A stretch of 16,156 bases of DNA, taken from NCBI GenBank assembly GCA_900757465.1, contig CAAENY010000021.1:1-16156 (forward strand), in the 5' to 3' direction. Origin of the DNA: an uncultured Collinsella sp. Lineage in GTDB: Bacteria > Actinomycetota > Coriobacteriia > Coriobacteriales > Coriobacteriaceae. Under the pieces are notes generated by a model, which was given only the letters and a program-made list of their open reading frames with translations, was not told the origin of the DNA and searched no databases. The translations under genes and the position numbers were made by a program. Within the stretch, counting starts at the first letter, position 1. Each line of letters begins with the position of its first letter. Below, piece after piece: positions 1 to 6,078 of this stretch.

Positions 1-1
1 A

Positions 2-115
2 TGCGGGGCTGCTCCTATCGTGGTCGGCGCGCTGATCGCGGCCACGCTGCTGGGAAGCGCAGGCGTGGTTCTTTGCCGCGACGATGAGGACGAGGTGCCG
101 GGGTCGCAACGCTAA
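2..115 (+). CDS. C-terminal end of a membrane-anchored protein (5' end outside window)
   Basis: Reading frame 2 is open from the window edge to a TAA at 113-115 and gives 37 residues. They consist of a hydrophobic stretch (APIVVGALIAATLLGSAG, about residues 4-21) and then a charged tail, VVLCRDDEDEVPGSQR. This is the layout of a C-terminal transmembrane anchor with a short acidic cytoplasmic tail. No LPxTG motif is seen, so a sortase substrate is not supported. A strong hairpin terminator lies 41 bp downstream, which fits the end of a plus-strand gene. The function cannot be told from this fragment. An ATG at position 1 is in another frame and closes after 28 codons, so I treat that frame as a shadow. 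Confidence 0.6.
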   Translation, partial: CGAAPIVVGALIAATLLGSAGVVLCRDDEDEVPGSQR

Positions 116-156
116 CTGTTGTGAGATCGGCCGCCGGTCATAGACGAAGATGAAGG

Positions 157-192
157 CCGCCGCAGGGGAAAGGTTCCCTTGCGGCGGTTTTG
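157..192 (+). terminator. Rho-independent terminator after the partial membrane protein gene
   Basis: The arms at 157-170 and 174-187 pair over 14 bp with one G-T wobble around a 3-nt loop (AGG). They are followed by TTTTGCTGTT on the plus strand. The hairpin also lies just past the end of the minus-strand reductase gene and may stop that transcript too, although the U-tract on that side is poor. Confidence 0.85.
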
Positions 193-224
193 CTGTTAAG
201 GCTGTTGAATGCGGCGCGTCGGCG

Positions 225-1139
225 CTACCAGCTTTTCTCGATATCGCGGATGCGCCGATAGAGCCACTCGTTTTGCGGTGCCTGGATATCGTGTTTGGCT
301 GCGAGGCGGCAGATGGTGCCCGCGAACTCATCAACCTCGGTTTTGCGCCTTGCGATGCGGTCTTGAGCCATCGAGGGCATACCGGCGGGGTCGATTCCCT
401 CGATGAGGTGCACCATTTGCGTCAGGTCTGCCTCGGTCAGTTCAACGCCCTCGGCGTTGGCGACCGCAAGCGTTTCGCGCATGGCGGAAACAAAGCAGCG
501 ACGCTGCTCGGAGCCCGGCTCCGTGGCGCTTCCGTAGGTCCCGCCGTAGGCCATGCAGGTCTGGTTGATGCCGTCGTTGAGCATGAGTTTGGCCCACATG
601 CGGTGGGCGATGTCGTCCTCGACGGTATGGGCGATGCCGCAGCGCGTATAGAGCTCGTCGATTGCGGTGATGGTTGCGGGGTTCGTGCCGGCCGCCGCGC
701 CAAAGCGGATTTCGCCCGCATTGGTAAAGGTGAGCGCGCCGTTGAGAAACACGGCGTCCATGCCCTGGCAGATACCAAGAACGGTATGCTCCCAGCCAAA
801 GCGTTCGGCAATCTTTTGCTCGCTCGTAATGCCGTTGCACAGCGAGGCGATGAGCGTGTTGGGTCCCACGACGCGCTCCATAGTCTTGAGTGCTTGGTCG
901 AGACCGGTGGTCTTGACTGTCAGGATGACCAGATCGGCGGGCGTCGCCTCGCTGGCACGGACGGACGTGAGATCGCAGGGCTTGCCGTTGACGGTGAGCG
1001 CGTCGTTCGCGTGACGCTCAAAACGGGTGTCATCCATAACGTATTCGACGGCGTCATTGCCGAGGGCCTTGGCAATCATGCTGCCGTAGAGCAGGCCGAC
1101 GCCGCCCTTGCCGATAAAGGCGACCTTGTTGATCTGCAT
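225..1139 (-). CDS. Ketopantoate reductase family protein (2-dehydropantoate 2-reductase, PanE/ApbA fold)
   Basis: The 304-residue product matches the NADPH-dependent ketopantoate reductase family, which reduces 2-dehydropantoate to pantoate for pantothenate and CoA synthesis in the cytoplasm. Seen directly: an N-terminal Rossmann motif VAFIGKGGVG (GxGxxG at about 10-15), the VKTTGLDQAL segment (Lys about 76), CNGI (about 101-104), WAKLMLNDGIN (Lys about 184, the proposed catalytic Lys) and PSMAQDRIARRKTEVDEF (Glu about 268). Length is normal for the family. The ATG at 1139 is chosen because GGGGAG lies 9 nt upstream; another in-frame ATG at 1148 directly abuts that SD and is unlikely to be used. 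A hairpin sits in the leader. The family also holds paralogues with other 2-keto acid substrates, so the exact substrate is inferred and no gene symbol is assigned. Confidence 0.88.
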   Translation of the reverse strand: MQINKVAFIGKGGVGLLYGSMIAKALGNDAVEYVMDDTRFERHANDALTVNGKPCDLTSVRASEATPADLVILTVKTTGLDQALKTMERVVGPNTLIASLCNGITSEQKIAERFGWEHTVLGICQGMDAVFLNGALTFTNAGEIRFGAAAGTNPATITAIDELYTRCGIAHTVEDDIAHRMWAKLMLNDGINQTCMAYGGTYGSATEPGSEQRRCFVSAMRETLAVANAEGVELTEADLTQMVHLIEGIDPAGMPSMAQDRIARRKTEVDEFAGTICRLAAKHDIQAPQNEWLYRRIRDIEKSW

Positions 1140-1157
1140 GTGAATCATCTCCCCATG

Positions 1158-1184
1158 TAAAAGGCGCCCGCGTAAGGGGCGCCT
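1158..1184 (-). terminator. Hairpin with T-tract between the small ORF and the ketopantoate reductase gene
   Basis: AGGCGCCC (1162-1169) and GGGCGCCT (1177-1184) form a perfect 8-bp stem with a 7-nt loop. On the minus strand this is followed by TTTTA. It lies directly before the SD of the reductase gene (GGGGAG, about 1149-1154). It could end the transcript of the small upstream ORF or act as an attenuator for the reductase gene. No clear promoter was found between this hairpin and the reductase start. Confidence 0.6.
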
Positions 1185-1262
1185 GATGGATTGTATGCTG
1201 CCAGGGTGATTGGTGGGTGCGCGGGGCGGCTGTTATGAAAAAGAAACTATTGCGCTGTGCGC

Positions 1263-1457
1263 TTATGCCGCGGGGCAGACCGCAAAGACGCGGGCGGGGT
1301 ATCCGACGCCATCGCGGACCTTGGGGAAGGTGCAGAAGATGACGGCGCCTGTGGCGGGAAGCTCGTCCAGATGGTCCATGACTTCGATCTGATGGCGGTC
1401 GACCGAGAGGATGTATTGCTCGCCGGGGTAGGGGTAGGCGTCCTCGCACGTGGTGAT
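1263..1457 (-). CDS. Small conserved-looking protein (about 64 aa) with an apparent AUC start
   Basis: One minus frame gives a 64-residue product with normal amino-acid composition, beginning ITTCEDAYPYPGEQYILSVD and ending GYPARVFAVCPAA before a TAA at 1263-1265. The overlapping frames are Arg/Pro-rich and look like shadows. There is no in-frame ATG, GTG or TTG at the 5' end. A strong SD (AAAGGAG, 1464-1470) lies 6 nt before an ATC at 1455-1457, and an in-frame TGA lies just upstream (about 1469-1471). The only Met inside the frame is residue 27 and has no good SD. The start is therefore AUC, or a G is misread or mutated to C. I do not recognise the family. The reductase gene lies 123 bp downstream, after a hairpin. 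Confidence 0.5.
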   Translation of the reverse strand: MTTCEDAYPYPGEQYILSVDRHQIEVMDHLDELPATGAVIFCTFPKVRDGVGYPARVFAVCPAA

Positions 1458-1483
1458 GCCCGGCTCCTTTCATCGGGCTTTTT
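1458..1483. promoter_or_regulatory. Hairpin around the SD of the small minus-strand ORF; terminator-like on the plus strand
   Basis: GCCCG (1458-1462) and CGGGC (1474-1478) form a 5-bp stem with an 11-nt loop, followed on the plus strand by TTTTTG. On the minus strand the loop contains the AAAGGAG SD and the stem ends at the AUC start codon. This could affect translation of the small ORF. No plus-strand gene lies upstream that would need a terminator here. Confidence 0.35.
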
Positions 1484-1619
1484 GCTGATGTTAAAGCGGT
1501 GCCGTGACGGCTCGATTTCTGCTGCGTTACGATACGTTCTCAATTGCGATTCCGATGTGTTTCGATGACGTGACGGGTTTGTTTCGCCTTGTCAGGGCTT
1601 CGATGGGAGGGGAGGGGCC

Positions 1620-2810
1620 GTGCAATACCGCGTTGACCCTAAAAGTGGTAACCGAATATCCGCTCTGGGTCTGGGCTGCATGAGGTTTCCCGGTGCGCCG
1701 GGACGTCCGGATGCGAAGACAGCCGATGCCATCATTTCCCGTGCGGTGGAGCAGGGGATTAACTACCTGGACACGGCCTATCTCTATCCCGGCAACGAGG
1801 CGTGCGTGGGTGCGTCGCTTGAGCGCCTGGGCTTGCGCGACCAGGTTTTGCTCGCAACCAAGCTGCCGCATGCTTCGTGCAAATGCGCGGAGGATTTCGA
1901 CCGGTTCTTCGACGAGCAACTGCGCCGCCTACGGACTGACCATATCGACTATTACCTCATGCACAACATTACCTCGCCCGCCCAGTGGGAACGTGTGGTG
2001 GCGTTGGGCATCGAGGACTGGATCGCGCAGCAAAAGGCTGCAGGGCGTATTCGTCAGATAGGCTTTTCGTACCACGGCAGCGCGGCGGACTTCCTTACGA
2101 TGCTCGATGCGTATGAGTGGGACTTTTGCCAGATCCAGTACAACTACGCTGGAGAACGATATCAGGCGGGAACGGCGGGGCTCATGGCCGCCGCCGAGCG
2201 AGGTCTCGCGGTGTTTGTGATGGAGCCGCTTTTGGGCGGACGCTTGGCAGGCAAATTGCCTCCGCGGGCGCGCGCTGTTCTCGATGGTGCATGCGATCGG
2301 CATTTGCATATGCCTGCCGCTTGGGGGCTCTCGTGGGTGTGGAATCATCCCCAGGTGACCATGTTGCTTTCGGGTATGACCGATACCGCGCAGGTGGACG
2401 AGAATTCGTCACTGGCAGACCTCGCGTTGCCGAATTCGATGACGGCCAACCAGCTCGACACGATTGCGCGCGTGTTGATGGAGTTTGAGAAATCGAACCG
2501 TGTGCCCTGCACGGGATGCGGCTATTGCATGCCGTGCCCTAAAGGCATCAATATCCCTGGATGTTTTGCCGCCTACAACGCAAGCTATGCGCACAGCTGG
2601 TTTACGGGGCTGTCTCAATACTTTACGGCGAGCGCGGTGCGCACAAGCGAGCCCAAGTTGTTGAGCAATTGCGTCAAATGCGGCAAATGCGCGCGGCACT
2701 GCCCGCAGCACATCGATATTCCCGAGCGTCTCGACGATGTGCGCCGACGTTTCCAGCCTGGTCCCGTGACGGCGGTGCTTAAGGCCTTCGGCAAAACGCG
2801 CTCCTCATGA
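1620..2810 (+). CDS. Aldo/keto reductase with C-terminal 2x[4Fe-4S] ferredoxin domain
   Basis: The 396-residue product has a TIM-barrel aldo/keto reductase domain (about 1-285) with the catalytic tetrad visible: Asp51 and Tyr56 in DTAYLYPGNE, Lys81 in ATKLP and His115 in YYLMHN. A ferredoxin-like tail follows, with two Cys clusters: C297/C300/C303/C306 (CTGCGYCMPCP) and C351/C354/C357/C361 (CVKCGKCARHCP). This architecture belongs to a group of anaerobe reductases that probably couple substrate reduction to Fe-S electron transfer; the substrate is unknown. The start is GTG at 1620 behind a very strong SD (GGGAGGGGAGG). Repeat A begins directly after the stop codon. The downstream oxidoreductase and nfo lie on the same strand and could be co-transcribed, though repeat A intervenes. 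No promoter stood out upstream. Confidence 0.92.
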   Translation: MQYRVDPKSGNRISALGLGCMRFPGAPGRPDAKTADAIISRAVEQGINYLDTAYLYPGNEACVGASLERLGLRDQVLLATKLPHASCKCAEDFDRFFDEQLRRLRTDHIDYYLMHNITSPAQWERVVALGIEDWIAQQKAAGRIRQIGFSYHGSAADFLTMLDAYEWDFCQIQYNYAGERYQAGTAGLMAAAERGLAVFVMEPLLGGRLAGKLPPRARAVLDGACDRHLHMPAAWGLSWVWNHPQVTMLLSGMTDTAQVDENSSLADLALPNSMTANQLDTIARVLMEFEKSNRVPCTGCGYCMPCPKGINIPGCFAAYNASYAHSWFTGLSQYFTASAVRTSEPKLLSNCVKCGKCARHCPQHIDIPERLDDVRRRFQPGPVTAVLKAFGKTRSS

Positions 2811-2895
2811 CCCTTTTATAACTTGCGGTGGAATAGTTCCTGTTTGCGGCAGAATAGGGGCCAAACAGGAACTATTTCACCGCAACTGAAGGGGG
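2811..2895 (+). repeat. Repeat A, copy 1: long imperfect palindrome
   Basis: Arms at 2823-2846 and 2862-2885 are complementary over 24 bp with a single G-A (RNA G-U) exception, around a 15-nt loop. An outer CCCTT (2811-2815) can pair with AAGGG (2889-2893). The element starts directly after the aldo/keto reductase stop codon. The second copy at 3992-4077 shares the outer arms (TTGCGGTGGAATA and TATTTCACCGCAA) but differs in the inner block (GTTCC/GGAAC here). Its 3' end provides the GGGGG SD of the next gene. No U-tract follows, so it is not a classical terminator. Confidence 0.9.
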
Positions 2896-2900
2896 CTGTC

Positions 2901-3920
2901 GTGGGTCATCGAGATTCATGTGATGATTTGCGTGAGGTTCGTTGGGGCGTTTTGGGCGCCGGGCACATTTCGCATCGATTTGCATCGTCGCTCAAGGAGG
3001 TGGACGGGGCACGGCTTGTGGCTGCGGCCGGCCGCACTCCTGCACATGTCGAGGAATTTTGCCGAGCGTTTTCGATCGATGCTGCGCATGGCCATGCCTC
3101 GGTCGACAATAACGGCGACGCGGCTTATGGCGCGCTGATTGCCGACCCCGATGTCGACGCAATCTACTTGGCTCTTCCGCATGGCATGCATACGCGTTGG
3201 GCCTGTCGCGCGCTGCGCGCCGGAAAGGCCGTGCTGTGCGAAAAGCCGGCCGTTTTGAGTGAGGAAGAGGCTCTCTCGATTGCCTCCATCTCTCGCGAGC
3301 GCGGCGTGCTGTTTATGGAGGCGATGAAGAATCGGTTTTGCCCGATGCGCACTCGCGTGAAGGACTTGCTTGCGTCGGGTGAGCTTGGCCGTATTGTCTC
3401 GATTGAAAGCGTGCAAAAGCTCGATTACGGCGAGTCTCCTTCGGGCTATCTGCTTGATCCGTTGCAGGGCGGCTGTCTATATGACATGGGCTGCTATGCG
3501 GTTGGTTGGTTTGAGGATTTGCTCGCGGGCGCGTGCGAGGTTTCGTCCCGTGAAGTTCGCTGGCGTGACGTATCGGGCGGTCGCGTCGATTGGGCCGACG
3601 AGATCCATATGAGCGTCGGCGGTATACCCATTCATATGGTGTGCGACGGCAAAGCAACATATGAAAGCCGCTTAACGATTGCCTGTGAGCGGGGTTCGTT
3701 GGAAATCGAGCGTCTCCATCGCCCCGAGCTCGCCCATGTGAAGTACTCCGACGGGCGAACGCTCGAAATAAATGCCCCGTTTGAGGTCGATGATTTCTAC
3801 GGCGAAATCCAGCATGCGACGCAGCTCATTCAGGCGGGGAAACTCGAAAGCCCCATCATGTCCCTAGCCGCCACGCAGCGCTGCGCGCACATCATCGATG
3901 CAATCCGTCTAGCCCTCTAG
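2901..3920 (+). CDS. Gfo/Idh/MocA family NAD(P)-dependent oxidoreductase
   Basis: The 339-residue product has an N-terminal Rossmann domain (GVLGAGHIS, about 16-24), the hallmark CEKPAV motif (Glu114-Lys115-Pro116) and a C-terminal alpha/beta domain with the typical GGCLYDMGCYAV segment (about 190-201). Such enzymes oxidise or reduce sugars, inositols or related hydroxy compounds; the substrate cannot be told here. The frame is open back to a TTG at 2823, but that lies inside the palindromic repeat. GTG at 2901 is chosen because GGGGG (2891-2895) lies 5 nt upstream and the Rossmann strand follows within 15 residues. It is flanked on both sides by repeat A in direct orientation, and the SD belongs to the repeat. 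Confidence 0.9.
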   Translation: MGHRDSCDDLREVRWGVLGAGHISHRFASSLKEVDGARLVAAAGRTPAHVEEFCRAFSIDAAHGHASVDNNGDAAYGALIADPDVDAIYLALPHGMHTRWACRALRAGKAVLCEKPAVLSEEEALSIASISRERGVLFMEAMKNRFCPMRTRVKDLLASGELGRIVSIESVQKLDYGESPSGYLLDPLQGGCLYDMGCYAVGWFEDLLAGACEVSSREVRWRDVSGGRVDWADEIHMSVGGIPIHMVCDGKATYESRLTIACERGSLEIERLHRPELAHVKYSDGRTLEINAPFEVDDFYGEIQHATQLIQAGKLESPIMSLAATQRCAHIIDAIRLAL

Positions 3921-3991
3921 GACTTGGCGCTGACGCGTAGGGGATCATGACGCCGGCGCCCGTGGTGCCTGGCGGCCCACATCTCTGATGC

Positions 3992-4077
3992 CCCTTTTAT
4001 AACTTGCGGTGGAATACGGTCTGTTTGCGCCAAAATAAGGCACCAATAGACCGTATTTCACCGCAACTGATGAGGGG
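3992..4077 (+). repeat. Repeat A, copy 2: long imperfect palindrome
   Basis: Arms at 4004-4027 and 4043-4066 share the outer segments of copy 1 but carry a different inner block, CGGTC (4017-4021) against GACCG (4049-4053), still complementary. An outer CCCCTT (3991-3996) can pair with GAGGGG (4072-4077). The 3' end forms the SD of nfo. Copies 1 and 2 are about 1.2 kb apart in the same orientation. Confidence 0.9.
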
Positions 4078-4086
4078 GAGTTGGAG

Positions 4087-4953
4087 ATGCTGACGATCGG
4101 GTGCCATCTTTCGACGACGAAGGGCTATCGGGCGATGGGGGAGACGGCGTTGTCCATTGGCGCCAATACCTTTGCGTTCTTTACGCGCAACCCGCGCGGT
4201 GGCAAGGCAAAAGACCTTGACATGGATGACGTGGCGGCCCTGCGCGAGCTTATGGAGCAAAACGACTTTGGCCCGCTCGTGGCTCATGCCCCGTATACCT
4301 ATAACCCCTGCTCCGCTAAGGAGCGGGCGCGCGAGTTTGCCCTGGAGGCCATGGCCGAGGATCTGCAGCGCATGGAAGCGCTGCCCGGCAACTACTACAA
4401 TTTTCATCCCGGTGCGCATGTGGGACAGGGGGCAGACGTCGGCATTCAGATGATTGTCGACACGCTGTGCCAGGTGATGTTTGAGGGACAGCAGACGACG
4501 GTATTGCTTGAGACCATGGCAGGCAAGGGCACCGAGGTGGGCCGTAGCTTTGAAGAACTGGCGTGCATTATCGAGGGCGTTGCCGCCAAGTGCCCAGAGC
4601 TGTCCGATAAGCTGGGCGTTTGTTTGGACACCTGCCATGTGAGCGATGCCGGCTACGACATCATCCATGATCTGGACGGCGTACTTGACGAGTTTGACCG
4701 CGTGGTGGGTATCGATCGCTTGCATGCCGTACACATCAACGATTCGAAGAACCCTTGTGGCGCCCATAAAGATCGTCACGAGTGCATCGGCAAGGGATAC
4801 CTTGGCAGCGAGGAATTTGGTGGCGGTATGCAGGTTATGCAGAATATTGTATCGAATGGCCGTTTGTGTTCGCTGCCGTTTATTTTGGAGACTCCGAACG
4901 AACTTGCAGGTTATGCAGCTGAAATTAGATTATTAAGGTCATTGCAGCAGTAA
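4087..4953 (+). CDS. nfo: Endonuclease IV (AP endonuclease)
   Basis: The 288-residue product is a full-length endonuclease IV, a metal-dependent enzyme that cuts DNA 5' of abasic sites in base excision repair. The three family signatures are present: LLETMAGKGTEVG, GVCLDTCHVSDAGYD and HINDSKNPCGAHKDRHECIGKG-type (split at 216-236). All nine expected metal ligands can be placed: His67, His107, Glu142, Asp181, His184, His216, Asp229, His231 and Glu268. ATG at 4087 is chosen with GAGGGGG about 8 nt upstream; a TTG at 4081 in the same frame would leave too little spacing. The SD lies in the 3' end of repeat A copy 2. No hairpin terminator is visible between this gene and the ABC promoter. Confidence 0.97.
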   Translation: MLTIGCHLSTTKGYRAMGETALSIGANTFAFFTRNPRGGKAKDLDMDDVAALRELMEQNDFGPLVAHAPYTYNPCSAKERAREFALEAMAEDLQRMEALPGNYYNFHPGAHVGQGADVGIQMIVDTLCQVMFEGQQTTVLLETMAGKGTEVGRSFEELACIIEGVAAKCPELSDKLGVCLDTCHVSDAGYDIIHDLDGVLDEFDRVVGIDRLHAVHINDSKNPCGAHKDRHECIGKGYLGSEEFGGGMQVMQNIVSNGRLCSLPFILETPNELAGYAAEIRLLRSLQQ

Positions 4954-5014
4954 TGACTGTCACAAAGTAGAGTATTCCATTCACGTTATGGGTTTGTTTC
5001 AATCAGTTTTCTCA

Positions 5015-5043
5015 TTGCAGATTCGTAATTCCAGGTGCATAAT
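5015..5043 (+). promoter_or_regulatory. Sigma70-type promoter of the amino-acid ABC importer operon
   Basis: TTGCAG (5015-5020) and CATAAT (5038-5043) are separated by exactly 17 bp in an AT-richer intergenic stretch, 57 bp before the binding-protein start codon. This leaves a leader of roughly 50 nt. Confidence 0.65.
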
Positions 5044-5100
5044 AGCCAACAGTTTTTGCAGGCCTCTGAATCAAACGAGGTCACCGGAAGGAGACTGATT

Positions 5101-5961
5101 ATGAAGCTCAAGAAGCTTGGCGCATTTGCCGCCACGGGTGCCATGGCGCTCGCCCTCGCTCTGACGGGCTGCGGCTCGTCCAACGCCACCTCTGGTTCTG
5201 ATGCCGGTTCCAGCAGCTCTGACGACGCTAAGGTCGAGAAGGTCGACGGCTCCAAGGAGTACGCGCTCGTCAAGGATGGTACGCTGACCGTCGGCACCTC
5301 TGCCGAGTACGCTCCGTTTGAGTACAAGGATGACAACGGCGATTATCAGGGCTTTGACCTTGAGCTCATCAAGGCCATCGGCGACAAGCTGGGCCTGGAT
5401 GTCGAGTATGTCAACAATGACTTTGACACGCTGGTTCCGGGTGTCGCTTCGGGCGCCAAGTATGACGTTTCCATTGCGGCTATCACCGACACGCCCGAGC
5501 GTGAGAAGGAAGTCACTTTCTCTGATTCCTACTACATGGACGATCAGGCTATTGTGACCAAGGTCGATAACACCGACATCACGGCCGACAACTACAGCGA
5601 GAAGCTCAACAACGCTGACGCTACCATCATCGTCCAGTCTGGCTCGACCGCCGAGGCCTTTGCCCAGGAGAACTTCCCCAAGGCCAAGATTGTCCCCTAC
5701 AAGGACGCTACCGAGTGCTTTAGCGCCCTGCAGTCCGATAAGGGCGACGCTGTAGTCACCAACCGCTCCGTTGCCAGCCAGCTGACCGCCGAGCAGTTCA
5801 ACACCTGCCAGACCATCAAGCAGATTAGCACCGGCGAGGAGTACGCCATTGCCATCAACCAGGGCAACACCAAGCTCAAGGATGACATCAACCAGGCCAT
5901 CAAGGACCTGACCGACGACGGTACCGTCGACGCCCTCATGGCTAAGTACAACATCAAGTAA
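5101..5961 (+). CDS. Amino-acid ABC transporter substrate-binding lipoprotein
   Basis: The 286-residue product starts with a lipoprotein signal peptide (MKLKK, hydrophobic core, lipobox LTGC with Cys24) and a Ser/Asp-rich linker (about 26-45). A periplasmic-binding fold of the SBP_bac_3 family follows (TLTVGTSAEYAPFEY, about 61-75). It would be tethered outside the membrane and deliver a polar amino acid to the permease. Arg134 in TPEREKEVTF matches the residue that binds the alpha-carboxylate in this family. The position usually held by Asp that binds the amino group appears as Asn221 (DAVVTN). ATG at 5101 is chosen for its SD (GGAAGGAGA, 6 nt before) and because it begins a correct signal peptide. 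First gene of a three-gene operon; a hairpin follows its stop. Confidence 0.95.
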   Translation: MKLKKLGAFAATGAMALALALTGCGSSNATSGSDAGSSSSDDAKVEKVDGSKEYALVKDGTLTVGTSAEYAPFEYKDDNGDYQGFDLELIKAIGDKLGLDVEYVNNDFDTLVPGVASGAKYDVSIAAITDTPEREKEVTFSDSYYMDDQAIVTKVDNTDITADNYSEKLNNADATIIVQSGSTAEAFAQENFPKAKIVPYKDATECFSALQSDKGDAVVTNRSVASQLTAEQFNTCQTIKQISTGEEYAIAINQGNTKLKDDINQAIKDLTDDGTVDALMAKYNIK

Positions 5962-5983
5962 AATAACTACTTGATTGCGCGCG

Positions 5984-6013
5984 GGCCCTTTCCGTTTTGC
6001 GGAGAGGGCCTTT
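5984..6013 (+). terminator. Intercistronic hairpin between binding-protein and permease genes
   Basis: The arms at 5984-5994 and 6000-6010 form 11 pairs with one G-U, around a TTTTG loop, followed by only TTT. The weak U-tract suggests partial termination or a 3' stabiliser. Either would leave more binding-protein message than permease/ATPase message, a common arrangement in such operons. Confidence 0.6.
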
Positions 6014-6078
6014 GCGCTTCTCTTGACGGAGGGCGTTTCCGTCTCGTTTTGCCGGCAACTTCTACGATAGGAGCCACC

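Noticed and set aside
150..1160. A 336-codon plus-strand frame over the ketopantoate reductase gene
   Set aside because: It begins inside a terminator hairpin and its product resembles no family; the minus-strand frame has the Rossmann motif and conserved Lys/Glu.
2823..2900. A longer N-terminus for the Gfo/Idh protein from TTG 2823
   Set aside because: It would translate the palindrome itself and lacks an SD; the Rossmann fold starts properly after GTG 2901.
3921..3991. A GC-rich palindrome-like stretch after the Gfo/Idh gene as a terminator
   Set aside because: Pairing around GCCGGCGCC is broken by several mismatches and no T-tract follows.
2811..4077. Repeat A as a CRISPR array or riboswitch
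   Set aside because: There are only two copies 1.2 kb apart with a gene between, no spacers and no cas genes. The structure is one long stem without the branched core of known riboswitches.
3997..4779. A 260-codon minus-strand frame opposite nfo
   Set aside because: The plus strand encodes all nine metal ligands of endonuclease IV, and this frame ends inside repeat A.
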